DNA of 64,000 nucleotides from Brevibacillus brevis NBRC 100599 (GTDB taxonomy: Bacteria > Bacillota > Bacilli > Brevibacillales > Brevibacillaceae): contig NC_012491.1 in assembly GCF_000010165.1 (NCBI RefSeq), positions 5,642,001 to 5,706,000 of the forward strand, read 5' to 3'. Positions 1-8,910 of this stretch are shown here, piece after piece. How positions within the stretch are numbered: position 1 is the first letter of the stretch; each line of letters begins with the position of its first letter. The translations under genes were made by a program, and so were the position numbers. Under the pieces are notes generated by a model, which was given only the letters and a program-made list of their open reading frames with translations, did no database searches and was not told where the DNA came from.

Positions 1-811
1 AGAGTTCTGTTGGATTTAACGAAGCCTTGTGATCAGGACCTGGCAATTCTTTATCTAGAGTAAAATGCTTTTCAATTACACTTGCTCCTCTTGCTACTGC
101 AGCGATTGCAACAGAAATACCATTGGTATGATCTGACAATCCTACTCTAAGGTGAAAAGCGTTTTTCAGGGTATCCATAGCCTTAAGATTCACATCCCAA
201 AAAGGAGTGGGATATTCTGTTGTGCAATGGAGCAATGTAACATTTTTTTGCAACATTTGTTGACCCTGCTCAGTGAAGTAGGCCAGATCGAACTCACTAA
301 TGGAACTAGGAGCAACGGAACTGGTGTACCCAAAGGCTAAAACACTTAAAGCTGATTCAATTTCACCAAGCGTACTCATGCCCGTTGAAAGAATAATTGG
401 TTTTCCTGATTGAGAGACATGAAGCAGGAGGGGAGCGTTTGTCAAATCTCCCGAAGATATTTTGATAACTGGTACATCAAGTTCTTTAATTAGAAATTCA
501 GAGCTTACATGGTCAAACGGGGTCGAAAGAAACTGTATTTTTTTTGCCAAACAATGCTGTACCAAAACTTGATGCTCTTGATGACTCAATTCCAATTTTT
601 TCAGCATCTCAAATTGGGATTCCGAATTACCAGTATTAATCATTTGATAATCTGCCTTTCTGGCAGATTTGCTTACCAAATTTTCTGCTTTAAAGGTTTG
701 GAATTTCACTGCGTCTGCACCCGCCGCAGAAGCAACATTAACTAACTCAACTGCCAACTCTAACGAACCATTGTGATTAACTCCTGCTTCTGCAATGATG
801 TATGCGTTCAT
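1..811 (-). CDS. Nonulosonate (sialic/legionaminic acid) synthase, NeuB/LegI-like, 3' end outside window
   Basis: The reading frame opens at ATG 809-811 with MNAYIIAEAGVNHNG and stays open to the window edge (about 270 codons), so the C-terminus is missing. The N-terminal IAEAGxNHNG segment and later KISSGDL, LSTGMST and HCTTEYP motifs are those of the NeuB TIM-barrel, which condenses phosphoenolpyruvate with a 6-carbon N-acyl amino sugar to make a nine-carbon nonulosonic acid. The usual C-terminal antifreeze-like (SAF) domain would lie beyond base 1. It starts 2 bp after the deacetylase stop, so it is co-transcribed with it. With the LegB/LegC/LegG-like genes upstream, a legionaminate-type product is more likely than plain sialic acid, but substrate cannot be fixed from sequence. 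Confidence 0.9.
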   Translation of the reverse strand, partial: MNAYIIAEAGVNHNGSLELAVELVNVASAAGADAVKFQTFKAENLVSKSARKADYQMINTGNSESQFEMLKKLELSHQEHQVLVQHCLAKKIQFLSTPFDHVSSEFLIKELDVPVIKISSGDLTNAPLLLHVSQSGKPIILSTGMSTLGEIESALSVLAFGYTSSVAPSSISEFDLAYFTEQGQQMLQKNVTLLHCTTEYPTPFWDVNLKAMDTLKNAFHLRVGLSDHTNGISVAIAAVARGASVIEKHFTLDKELPGPDHKASLNPTEL

Positions 812-813
812 TT

Positions 814-1482
814 TCACAATATCTCCTTAAGCAACATAAATGCTTCTGCAGATTCGCAACCTGCGGCCACTCCCCGAACCCTCGCTTGCGCCTGTACTGC
901 CTGGTTACTCCGTGGGAAAGGAAACTCCCCCATTTCGCTCTGAAATACATTCAGTATATCCAGCTTTTTCTCTAGATACGGCGTAATATCGCTAAACACG
1001 TTAGGTCGAAACCCGTTATTATCCGGATTAATACCAAAGTCAGTCTCTGACAGAGTTTCATAAGCAAGTACCTTTTTTACTGAACTGTATCGAAACCACT
1101 TGCTGCATGAAACTACTGCATCAAACACTACTTTATGATCTGAATGAACATCTCCTCGATAAGGTAAGTACATAATTTCCGGTTCTAATTGATTTATTAC
1201 AGTTCCAATCTGAGCGACGATGCTCTGCATAGGGATTGTATCGAGATTAGTCGTAGGGAGCTTAAGGTTATATACATTGTTAAATCCGTACATTGTTTTA
1301 ACTTTTGCTATTTCTCGCTCTCTCCGATCTATCTGCTCATCGGTGTGGCCAAGATTACTGTGCATTCCCGTTACAATGAGCCAACTTACTTCATCTTCAT
1401 TAGCAATGTGTTTGAGCAACGTCCCCCCACAACCAAGCGTTTCATCGTCTGGATGAGGAGCAATAACTAGCACTTTTTTCAT
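814..1482 (-). CDS. PIG-L/LmbE family N-acetyl sugar deacetylase
   Basis: The protein begins MKKVLVIAPHPDDETLGCGG. The AHPDDE-type motif (His10, Asp12, Asp13) plus a later DVHSDH motif supply the zinc ligands and base of PIG-L/LmbE deacetylases, which remove N-acetyl groups from GlcNAc-type sugars. An in-frame GTG lies 6 bp upstream, but the SD (GAGGGGGAT) is spaced correctly for the ATG at 1482. It sits between the NeuC-like epimerase and the NeuB-like synthase, so a modification of the nonulosonate precursor or of the finished glycan is likely. The exact substrate is not visible. Confidence 0.85.
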   Translation of the reverse strand: MKKVLVIAPHPDDETLGCGGTLLKHIANEDEVSWLIVTGMHSNLGHTDEQIDRREREIAKVKTMYGFNNVYNLKLPTTNLDTIPMQSIVAQIGTVINQLEPEIMYLPYRGDVHSDHKVVFDAVVSCSKWFRYSSVKKVLAYETLSETDFGINPDNNGFRPNVFSDITPYLEKKLDILNVFQSEMGEFPFPRSNQAVQAQARVRGVAAGCESAEAFMLLKEIL

Positions 1483-1505
1483 AATCACTTATCCCCCTCT
1501 TTCCT

Positions 1506-2678
1506 TTAATAGGTTATTTTTTTCGCAAGTAGTTTTTCACGAGACGGAAGTGACAACAAGATTTGCAATGTTTTATCGACCATAAACCCATCACCATATA
1601 TAAACTGCTCATTTTCGAGTTCATTTCTATAGTCTACGTCGTAGAGTGCTTTTTGCAGCGCGCCTCTTACATCCTCCTCATTAGCAGGTACAAATTGAAC
1701 GTTCTTTCCAGCAATTCTTCCTTTTTGACGCTCTCCGACGTTTACTGATGGTAAACATAGATACGGAGCCTCATGGATTGCCAAAGAAGAATTCCCAACC
1801 AAGCATCTTGCATTTCTTAGTAAATTCACAAATATATTACGCTCTAAATTCTTATATAAACATACCTGAGGATGGTGAGCATACTCTTGCAAAACTTGTA
1901 CAATATCTTGGTAACCAGGATCACTGTTTGGAGACCCAATAAAAATGTGTAAGCCTGTTTGTATACATTGTTCAATGCATAATCTTAATTCTTCTGCAGT
2001 TTGGGCTACAGTTGAACTCAAAGGATGATATATAAGCACAATATAATCCTTTTTAACACCTTCTCCTAAAAGGTTAGCTATCTCCTCTACACCTAAGGCT
2101 GGTTCCATCCGCAAGCGATCGATACCTGGGCTGCCTACAGTAAAAACCCGCCAAGGCTCTTCCCCGAGCTTTTTAATTCGCTCCGAATGTTCTTCCATCA
2201 TGGTCAAATGAACATGGCTTAGTTTTGTTGTTGCATGCCTAATTTGTTCATCGACATCCCCACCGGTTGGACTTGTATTATCACCGCCAGCTATATGCAC
2301 TACAGGTATATTCATGTAAGACGCCGTTAAAGATCCGATGATTGCTTCTTCTCGGTCACCAAGGATTAACAATAAGTCAGGTTGTACACGCAATAAAGTC
2401 TGTGCAAGTGATTGCATTAATATGGCAGAAGACTTTGCTTTACTTGAAAATGAATCCGCGTACAGCAAGTTTTCAATGTGATCCACTATACGAAATTCAT
2501 CTTTATCTATCTGTCGAACTGAATAATCATGCAAAGGAGACAAATGAGCACCAGAAACTATTACACCTAGATCGAAGTCCAGATGACTATCAATTCCTTT
2601 TAATAATGGATACAAAAGGTCATATTCAGACCTAATCCCAGTAAGCGCAAGGATATTTATTTTTTTATTACCACTCAT
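1506..2678 (-). CDS. Hydrolysing UDP-N-acetylglucosamine 2-epimerase family protein, NeuC/LegG-like
   Basis: About 390 residues from ATG 2678 (MSGNKKINILALTGIRSEYD). Family signatures include TGIRSEYDLLYP, LGDREEA, HIAGGD, VGSPGIDR and NSSLAIHEAPYL, characteristic of the GT-B-fold epimerases that convert a UDP-HexNAc derivative to the free ManNAc-type sugar with loss of UDP. In the legionaminate route this is the step before NeuB/LegI. The ATG overlaps the methyltransferase stop by 4 bp (ATGA), so translation is coupled. A longer frame to 2711 exists, but it lacks a good start and would overlap the upstream gene. Confidence 0.88.
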   Translation of the reverse strand: MSGNKKINILALTGIRSEYDLLYPLLKGIDSHLDFDLGVIVSGAHLSPLHDYSVRQIDKDEFRIVDHIENLLYADSFSSKAKSSAILMQSLAQTLLRVQPDLLLILGDREEAIIGSLTASYMNIPVVHIAGGDNTSPTGGDVDEQIRHATTKLSHVHLTMMEEHSERIKKLGEEPWRVFTVGSPGIDRLRMEPALGVEEIANLLGEGVKKDYIVLIYHPLSSTVAQTAEELRLCIEQCIQTGLHIFIGSPNSDPGYQDIVQVLQEYAHHPQVCLYKNLERNIFVNLLRNARCLVGNSSLAIHEAPYLCLPSVNVGERQKGRIAGKNVQFVPANEEDVRGALQKALYDVDYRNELENEQFIYGDGFMVDKTLQILLSLPSREKLLAKKITY

Positions 2679-3337
2679 AGATCTGCACCTTTTTCGTAAC
2701 TCACAATCCAATGTTTACCATGATACTGTCCGAAATCATATCCAAATTCACCGATAGTCAACTTTTCATTAGGGAAGCATTTTGAGAGATCGTCTTTATC
2801 CAGTATTATGACGATTGCTCCTTCTTGACCGGGTACAGTAGATTCATATAAATTGTTACCCAAAGAACGACTATAGGTATGTGAAAAGTCGCCTATCGCT
2901 CCCATCGTTCCAAGAAATATTCCGCCCCTACGAAGCACCCTATTAATTTCTTTCATAGCAGCGTAAAAACCAGACCAGTCGTTATAGTATAAAACTTGCC
3001 AAGCAACAACTACATCGAATGAATTATCTGGAAAAGGAATTCTCCCGTCCGTTAATAACTTTAGATCAGGAGTGATGCCCATGGATTCCAATCTATTTGT
3101 TAATTTTTCGATGGCACTCTCACTAATCTCTACTCCAGATACTTGGAAGCCCTTCTTGCAAAAGTGTATAAAATCGGCTCCTCCACCAAAACCATAGTCT
3201 AATACTTTCTTGTGTTTCTCATTATTTAAAAGTCTATGTGAAACCCTAACCAAAATATCATTAGGATAAGTCATTCCATTGCTTGAAGAACTATAGATGT
3301 CGTCCCACAATTTCACATTTGTCTCTCTAGCATCCAT
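2675..3337 (-). CDS. Class I SAM-dependent methyltransferase
   Basis: 220 residues. The SAM-binding glycine-rich motif I is VLDYGFGGGADF, followed by the acidic residue in VSGVEISE; FPDNSFDVVVAWQVL corresponds to motif II/III. These mark a Rossmann-fold methyltransferase. It lies between the WbqC-like and epimerase genes in the glycosylation island, suggesting methylation of a sugar intermediate or of the mature flagellar glycan. Specificity cannot be read from sequence. Confidence 0.82.
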   Translation of the reverse strand: MDARETNVKLWDDIYSSSSNGMTYPNDILVRVSHRLLNNEKHKKVLDYGFGGGADFIHFCKKGFQVSGVEISESAIEKLTNRLESMGITPDLKLLTDGRIPFPDNSFDVVVAWQVLYYNDWSGFYAAMKEINRVLRRGGIFLGTMGAIGDFSHTYSRSLGNNLYESTVPGQEGAIVIILDKDDLSKCFPNEKLTIGEFGYDFGQYHGKHWIVSYEKGADL

Positions 3338-3349
3338 TTCTTTCGCTCC

Positions 3350-4036
3350 CTATCTTTGATTAGAATACAGGTACTCCTGAATTAACTCTTCTGGCGAATT
3401 TAATAGCATATCAATCATAGACAATCCAGAAATAAATTCTCCTTGGACTTGTGGGTAAACAGGAGATATTGACTCAAGATAATATATTTCAACACCAGAT
3501 TCGATAAATTTTTTTTCATTAAGGTAGCTTTTCGAACCATATCCACTGATGTACTCCGTTGCACACAGCTCCTTACAAATATTAAGAACTAAGTCCGACT
3601 TCTCTCCAGTAACCTGAAGCTCTGATAAAAAGACAACTTGAGTATTAATTTTTAAACTATCCATCAAAAAAATAAAAAAAGCTTGATTTGCTTCTAATAA
3701 GGTAGAATACCTTTGTTGATAAAGGAACTCTATTTTCTCAGCATATAATTCCCAATTTGGCGCTGAGCGATATGCGCTTTGAATGGATTTCCAATGCTTC
3801 ATCATCCATCTATCCGACGCTAATCTCTTTTCAGAAATTACATCTGTTAAATTCCCTGTAATCGGTATTGTTAACCAATAGTCACTGTTTTTATCTCTTA
3901 TTCTATTCCGATTTTGCACACCATTTTTTTGGTATTGAACACTATCCATCACAACGAAAACATCAGACATTGCAATTTTTTTAAAGTACGGTGCCCATGG
4001 TATATACTGGCTCTGATGTATAGATATTTTCTTCAT
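3350..4036 (-). CDS. WbqC-like family protein
   Basis: 228 residues starting at ATG 4036 (MKKISIHQSQYIPWAPYFKKI), preceded by SD GGAGGTATAT; an upstream TTG at 4048 overlaps this SD and is not used. The HQSQYIPWAPYF start, the QYQKNGVQNRNRI segment and the SGYGSKSYL segment are typical of the WbqC family, found in O-antigen and nonulosonate clusters, where a role in acyl or amino-acyl decoration of sugars is suspected but not firmly established. Its place in the flagellin-glycan cluster fits that. Confidence 0.82.
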   Translation of the reverse strand: MKKISIHQSQYIPWAPYFKKIAMSDVFVVMDSVQYQKNGVQNRNRIRDKNSDYWLTIPITGNLTDVISEKRLASDRWMMKHWKSIQSAYRSAPNWELYAEKIEFLYQQRYSTLLEANQAFFIFLMDSLKINTQVVFLSELQVTGEKSDLVLNICKELCATEYISGYGSKSYLNEKKFIESGVEIYYLESISPVYPQVQGEFISGLSMIDMLLNSPEELIQEYLYSNQR

Positions 4037-4150
4037 ATATACCTCCAAACAAGATTACTAATATAACAATTTGGTCAATCGCTAGTTTCTCGTAAAGGGG
4101 TATCACATTTGTAGAGTTCCACTAATGCCTGTAACTCCGCCTCATCATCC

Positions 4151-5323
4151 TTATCTAGCTAAACCTGGGCTACTTGGAATATTAATAATTCTTCTAGCTA
4201 AACTTCCAACTACATCTAAGTTCATCTTGGGGCAATTTTGATACATCGAAATCTCATGAAGCGGCTTCCAAACTGGTCTAGTCATGAAACCCGCCTCATT
4301 CGCTGCTTTAAGTAATTTCTCTTTTTCAGAAGCAAATTGTTCTTCTAACATAAGAACTTGTAGCCAATAATTGCTTTTTGCAAAAGAAGGCTCCATAAAC
4401 AGCTTAACCCCATCTACCTGAAGAAAAGCATTAGCATACATGTTTGCTAAAGTACGCTTTTGTTCAATGAATTTGGATAACATTTCAAGTTGAGCACAAC
4501 CTAAAGCAGCATTCAAATTGGGCATTCTATAATTAAAGCCTATGTGATCGTGATCGAACGCCCATGGGTGTGGCTTTTTCGCTGTTGTAGTGATATGTTT
4601 AGCCATCTTCCCTAATTCATCATTATTAGTGAGAATAGCTCCCCCTCCACCTGTTGTAACTACTTTGTTTCCGTTAAAACTAACAGCAGACAATTTGCCC
4701 CAATTCCCCGTGTGTCGCCCTTTATAATAAGAACCGAGTGATTCAGCAGCATCTTCAACTAGTTCTATCTTATAGCGATCGCAAATTTCTAACAAAGCGT
4801 CCATATCAACTGGGTGGCCAAAAGTATGCATAGGAAGTACTGCCTTTATTCTTCTTCCTGTGATCTTGTTATAGCATCCGTCTTTGCGTTGTACACTGAT
4901 TTCCATTAGATAATGATCCAACTTCACCGGATCAAGTCCTAGTGTTTCATAACTGCTGTCCACAAAATGAGGAATAGCTCCGCAATAAGAGATAGCATTA
5001 GCACTGGCGATAAATGTTAATGCAGGCACAAGTACCTCATCATTCGGTTCCACACCAGCAAGTTTAAGACAAACATGTACTGCAGCTGTTCCATTTACTA
5101 CTGCTATTGCATGTTTTACACCCGTATAATCTGCTAACATCTCTTCAAACTTATTCACATACTTTCCAACTGAGGAGACCCATCCAGTATCAATGCACTC
5201 TTTCACATATAACCACTCATTCCCCTGAAACGAAGGCTCATGGAGAGGAACAAAATGCTCCTGTTTAGAGGTTACTTTTTGCAACGCTTCTAAAATGGCC
5301 TGTATGCGAAATGTAGTTGTCAT
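4151..5323 (-). CDS. PLP-dependent sugar aminotransferase, LegC-like (DegT/DnrJ/EryC1 family)
   Basis: 390 residues. It shows the DegT/DnrJ/EryC1 fold signatures: NGTAAVHVCLKLAGV, the VEDAAESLGSYYKGRHTGNWG segment with Asp191 for the pyridine nitrogen, and SFNGNKVVTTGGGGAIL with Lys220 as the PLP Schiff-base lysine. The N-terminal FVPLHEPSFQGNEWLYVKECIDTGWVSS pattern resembles LegC enzymes that aminate 4-keto-6-deoxy UDP/GDP sugars. The start overlaps the dehydratase stop by 4 bp, matching a consecutive dehydratase-aminotransferase pair. Confidence 0.88.
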   Translation of the reverse strand: MTTTFRIQAILEALQKVTSKQEHFVPLHEPSFQGNEWLYVKECIDTGWVSSVGKYVNKFEEMLADYTGVKHAIAVVNGTAAVHVCLKLAGVEPNDEVLVPALTFIASANAISYCGAIPHFVDSSYETLGLDPVKLDHYLMEISVQRKDGCYNKITGRRIKAVLPMHTFGHPVDMDALLEICDRYKIELVEDAAESLGSYYKGRHTGNWGKLSAVSFNGNKVVTTGGGGAILTNNDELGKMAKHITTTAKKPHPWAFDHDHIGFNYRMPNLNAALGCAQLEMLSKFIEQKRTLANMYANAFLQVDGVKLFMEPSFAKSNYWLQVLMLEEQFASEKEKLLKAANEAGFMTRPVWKPLHEISMYQNCPKMNLDVVGSLARRIINIPSSPGLAR

Positions 5324-6330
5324 ATATTGTACATCCTTGTCTTATAATTTTTCAGATTTGATGATGTAGTAAACCAATCAATTGTTTCTTTCAGCCCCCG
5401 TTTGAAGCCATCACGCTCACCGTAGGTTGGGTACCAACCAAGTAATTCTTTTGCTTTTGTGTTATCTGCCCACAGGCGTTCCACTTCGCTTTTTTCAGGT
5501 CTTAAGCGTTGGTCTTCGGTAAGAATTTCGATATTTACACTCATTAATTCTGCTATCAAATTAGCCGTCTCACCTATTGAAATTTCATAGTTACTTCCAA
5601 TATTAATGACTTCGCCAATTGATTTTTCGGATTTTGCGACAGAAATAAATCCATTTACCGTATCTTTTACATAATTAAAATCACGAGTGGGGTGAATCGA
5701 TCCCAATTTAATTGCTTTTTCGCCGCTTGCAATTTGGGTAATAATTGTAGGAATAACAGCACGAGCAGATTGTCGCGGTCCATAGGTATTGAATGGTCTA
5801 ATAATTGAAACTGGTAAATTGAAAGAATTATAAAAAGATAAGGCTAATTGATCTGCACCAATTTTACTGGCTGAATAAGGTGACTGTCCTTGCAGTGGAT
5901 GCTCTTCTGTAATGGGTACGAACTTAGCTGTTCCATAGACTTCACTAGTTGAAGTATGAACCACTTTTTCAATATTAAGTTCTCTAGCTGCTTGAAGAAC
6001 ATTTAATGTACCCTTGATATTAGTATCAACATATGTGTCAGGTGAATGGTACGAATATGGGATAGCAATAAGTGAAGCTAAATGAAGTACAACATCATAC
6101 CCCGTCATCGCTTTCTTAACACCGTAAGGATCTCGAACATCACCTGCAAAAACGTTTAATTCCTTTGTAATTTCATGTGGAGAGTGATCTAACCATCCCC
6201 AAGAATTAAATGAATTGTAATTTACAAATGCACAAACATCGTATCCCTGACGAACTAATTCTTCTACAAGATGTGATCCAATAAATCCATCCGCACCAGT
6301 TACGAGTATTTTCTTTCCTCTTAGGCTCAT
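5320..6330 (-). CDS. NAD-dependent nucleotide-sugar 4,6-dehydratase, LegB-like
   Basis: 336 residues of the extended SDR family. The N-terminal TGADGFIGSHLVEEL is the GxxGxxG dinucleotide motif, HTSTSEVYG holds the catalytic Ser/Thr, and PYSASKIGAD gives Tyr152 and Lys156 of the YxxxK dyad. The HASLIAIPYSY and RPFNTYGPRQSARAVIPTII segments are typical of LegB-type NAD-dependent 4,6-dehydratases. It likely makes the 4-keto-6-deoxy HexNAc intermediate used by the next gene. A 12-bp gap separates it from the Maf gene upstream. Confidence 0.88.
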   Translation of the reverse strand: MSLRGKKILVTGADGFIGSHLVEELVRQGYDVCAFVNYNSFNSWGWLDHSPHEITKELNVFAGDVRDPYGVKKAMTGYDVVLHLASLIAIPYSYHSPDTYVDTNIKGTLNVLQAARELNIEKVVHTSTSEVYGTAKFVPITEEHPLQGQSPYSASKIGADQLALSFYNSFNLPVSIIRPFNTYGPRQSARAVIPTIITQIASGEKAIKLGSIHPTRDFNYVKDTVNGFISVAKSEKSIGEVINIGSNYEISIGETANLIAELMSVNIEILTEDQRLRPEKSEVERLWADNTKAKELLGWYPTYGERDGFKRGLKETIDWFTTSSNLKNYKTRMYNI

Positions 6331-6342
6331 CTTATCTCCCCG

Positions 6343-8211
6343 CTATACTAAATTTCTCTTCTCCAACACAATGTCGTCCATCTCTTCCAGCAGTTTTTTG
6401 GTAAGGAGCAAGTCCTCCTGGCACACTCTCAAATAATCGCCAAATTCATCTGTTACTTTCTTAGCTTTACTAACTGGATCAGGACTAAATCTTACTTCTT
6501 CGAATACATTCATCACTAATTGAAAGATAATATTATTCATTGGCTGAATGATTACCAGATTATATTTATTCTTCTGTAGTCTATCAAACATCTTGTCAAA
6601 TACATTAAACAGCTTTTCTAACTGGGGCGTATTTCGCGTAGTAATATAGTGCTTCATTTCAGTTATGATGTCTTCAAAACGCCTGAATATCTTAGAGAGC
6701 TCTTCGGCACTACGAGACATTTCCAAAACCGTTTTCTTGAAATGTTCTAGATCATACTTAATGTCATGCTCAAGTTGTTCAAACCAATCATGAGCAACTA
6801 CATTAGATGTGATTAAACTCGTTTCAATTATTTCTTCCAGACTCTTATAAACGGTCCCTTCTATGTGAGCTCCGCCCTTACTGCTATTCATAATTTTTGC
6901 AGTAGGAAATGCTGTAATTGCTTGTTCCATTTCCTTTCTCATATCTATATGCAACCGGCTACTAAGTGTAAGATTTCCCTCTACATCTACCACATTTAGT
7001 GCATTATTTTTTTGTTGATCACTTAATGCAGTATCAATATAATCTATTCCCTTTGCATAGTTAAGATCTGCTCGGTAAGCAAAATTTTGACCTACAAGGA
7101 TAATAGGTGAAAATTGCTTGCGGAGTAGCACTTCTAAAGCAAGTGTTGCAACACTTGTAAAATACCCAATTTGCTCAATAGGTGCCCCATCGATTCGTTT
7201 CAAAAATAAATTGACTATACTATCTCTTTCCACCGAAAAATTCGCCATTTTTCCTGGATAATCCATTATTGTTTCAAAACCAATCGTGCTACCAAAAATC
7301 AGAGGAACTTGATCAATTCCTTGACTCTTAATGTTAGTAAATACCTTTTGATTCAAAATACTTCCGTCATATGAAAATGTTCCATCAGGTTCTATTCCCT
7401 GACTAAGTAGTGCATTAACTGCAGAGCCTACTGAAAAAATATAAGCTAAGCCATTGGATTTAATATATCGTAAATTCTCATACTCATCATTTAAAGACGG
7501 TCCTGCAGAGACAATTATCGCCGGTTTTCCTTTAAAGGCCTCTGACTCCTTACTCATGAAATCAGGAGTGCTCATCATATAAGGGATATTTCGAAAACCA
7601 TTAATTATTTTTCTCTTGGCAAAAAGCTTACCAGTATTTATAGATTGCCTTCTCTCATATATGACTTGACGAAAGGTATCCATAAAGTTCTTGGTTTCAT
7701 CAGCAAATATCCGTTCATAGCTAGGTAAAATGGCTATGTAAATCTCTTCACTCAGAAGGTTTGTAAAAGAGAGTAGGTTATTTCTACAATCATCCGGATT
7801 TTCTTCAACCATTATTTTCTTCATTCTTTTTCCTGGAGACCATAATTCTAGATTTTTGTGCCGCAACAATTCTTGAAATATCTCAAAATTAGGCTCATAT
7901 ATAGAAAAGCTTGTTTCAGGGTACATTTCAACAAATGTGTCGATATGATAGCCCAGCCCGACACCATAAAATAGTACATGCTTTTCACCGATATCTTTAA
8001 TTGATTCGATAAATCTGTTTGCTTCTTGTATTGGATTATACTTACTATGAATATAGTTCAGTCCAGACTCCTTCGTAATAGCAATTACTAGATCATTTGT
8101 TTTAGATTGTTCTACACTAACCTTATCTCTACTTTTTATGATCGAATCCTTATACTTTTCCCAAACATTTGGATACCTGCTCTTTAATACAGTAATATTA
8201 TTGAGGATCAT
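6343..8211 (-). CDS. Motility accessory factor (Maf) family flagellin glycosyltransferase, DUF115/MAF_flag10
   Basis: 622 residues. The centre holds the MAF_flag10 (DUF115) region starting near residue 225 with AIIVSAGPSLNDEYENLRYIK, followed by DGTFSYDG and ILVGQNFAYR, which resembles a sialyltransferase-like fold. Maf proteins transfer nonulosonic acids (pseudaminic or legionaminic acid) onto Ser/Thr of flagellin in the cytoplasm. The flanking N- and C-terminal helical parts are usual for the family. It begins 4 bp inside the preceding ORF and precedes the nonulosonate pathway, so it is the probable end user of that sugar, with the adjacent hag product as acceptor. Confidence 0.88.
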   Translation of the reverse strand: MILNNITVLKSRYPNVWEKYKDSIIKSRDKVSVEQSKTNDLVIAITKESGLNYIHSKYNPIQEANRFIESIKDIGEKHVLFYGVGLGYHIDTFVEMYPETSFSIYEPNFEIFQELLRHKNLELWSPGKRMKKIMVEENPDDCRNNLLSFTNLLSEEIYIAILPSYERIFADETKNFMDTFRQVIYERRQSINTGKLFAKRKIINGFRNIPYMMSTPDFMSKESEAFKGKPAIIVSAGPSLNDEYENLRYIKSNGLAYIFSVGSAVNALLSQGIEPDGTFSYDGSILNQKVFTNIKSQGIDQVPLIFGSTIGFETIMDYPGKMANFSVERDSIVNLFLKRIDGAPIEQIGYFTSVATLALEVLLRKQFSPIILVGQNFAYRADLNYAKGIDYIDTALSDQQKNNALNVVDVEGNLTLSSRLHIDMRKEMEQAITAFPTAKIMNSSKGGAHIEGTVYKSLEEIIETSLITSNVVAHDWFEQLEHDIKYDLEHFKKTVLEMSRSAEELSKIFRRFEDIITEMKHYITTRNTPQLEKLFNVFDKMFDRLQKNKYNLVIIQPMNNIIFQLVMNVFEEVRFSPDPVSKAKKVTDEFGDYLRVCQEDLLLTKKLLEEMDDIVLEKRNLV

Positions 8212-8780
8212 CCTTTGACTCCCTCATTTCTCGCATTGCCTTCAAGAGTTGTTTGGATGACCTCAAAGCGTGGGATCAATTCATATTCAATAATGTCACC
8301 AATCATAACCGTATCCACCTGTCGAATTGCTTGATCCAGGTTTTCTAATTCTCCGACGAATGAAAGGTCATTATTGATGGTTACAATATATTCTGATGCT
8401 GTTTGAATCCACTTCAGCCCCTCTATTAACTGACCAAGTTGGAGCCAAGTTTCCTCAGCTGGCGATCCAGCGTAAAATTCCTTGACCAAATTTGGTAGTA
8501 TAGCAAGAGCTTGTGCCGTGTAATCATGAATCGATCCTAGTGTTTCCTTATGTAATTGTTCTTCTGTTACTACAATTGGCTCGATTGTATTAATACTATC
8601 TAGATTATTCATTATTACATTTTCAAAATGATCATATATTTCTTCTCCGTTAATTTTCAGGCCGCAAAAAACTAAGTTATTTTTTGTTACAAATGCGTCA
8701 ATGACAGATAAAATATTGCTCGCATTCTCAATATTAGATATATCAATCATCAATTCTTGTTCTCTCAATAGTATTTTCAT
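8208..8780 (-). CDS. Conserved hypothetical protein between hag and maf
   Basis: 190 residues, acidic and mainly helical in appearance, with no motif I recognise. It begins MKILLREQELMIDISNIENA and has no signal peptide or membrane segment. Its stop overlaps the Maf start by 4 bp, so the two are translationally coupled. Location immediately after hag and before maf suggests a helper in flagellin handling or glycosylation (inference only). Confidence 0.7.
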   Translation of the reverse strand: MKILLREQELMIDISNIENASNILSVIDAFVTKNNLVFCGLKINGEEIYDHFENVIMNNLDSINTIEPIVVTEEQLHKETLGSIHDYTAQALAILPNLVKEFYAGSPAEETWLQLGQLIEGLKWIQTASEYIVTINNDLSFVGELENLDQAIRQVDTVMIGDIIEYELIPRFEVIQTTLEGNARNEGVKG

Positions 8781-8852
8781 ATTCTTACTACCTCCCTTAC
8801 TACTCTCATTTATATATCGGTAACTTTTAGTTGCTTAATTACAGGATAAAAG

Positions 8853-8897
8853 TGGCAAAAAAAAGTATGAGCTTCTAGTTAGAAGCTCATACTTTTT
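8853..8897 (-). terminator. Rho-independent terminator of hag
   Basis: An 18-bp perfect inverted repeat (arms 8860-8877 and 8880-8897, 2-nt centre) lies just after the hag stop. Read on the minus strand it ends in a run of T (8854-8863). It separates the highly expressed flagellin gene from the glycosylation genes downstream, which must rely on read-through or their own promoter. Confidence 0.9.
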
Positions 8898-8910
8898 AAT
8901 TGAATATAGA

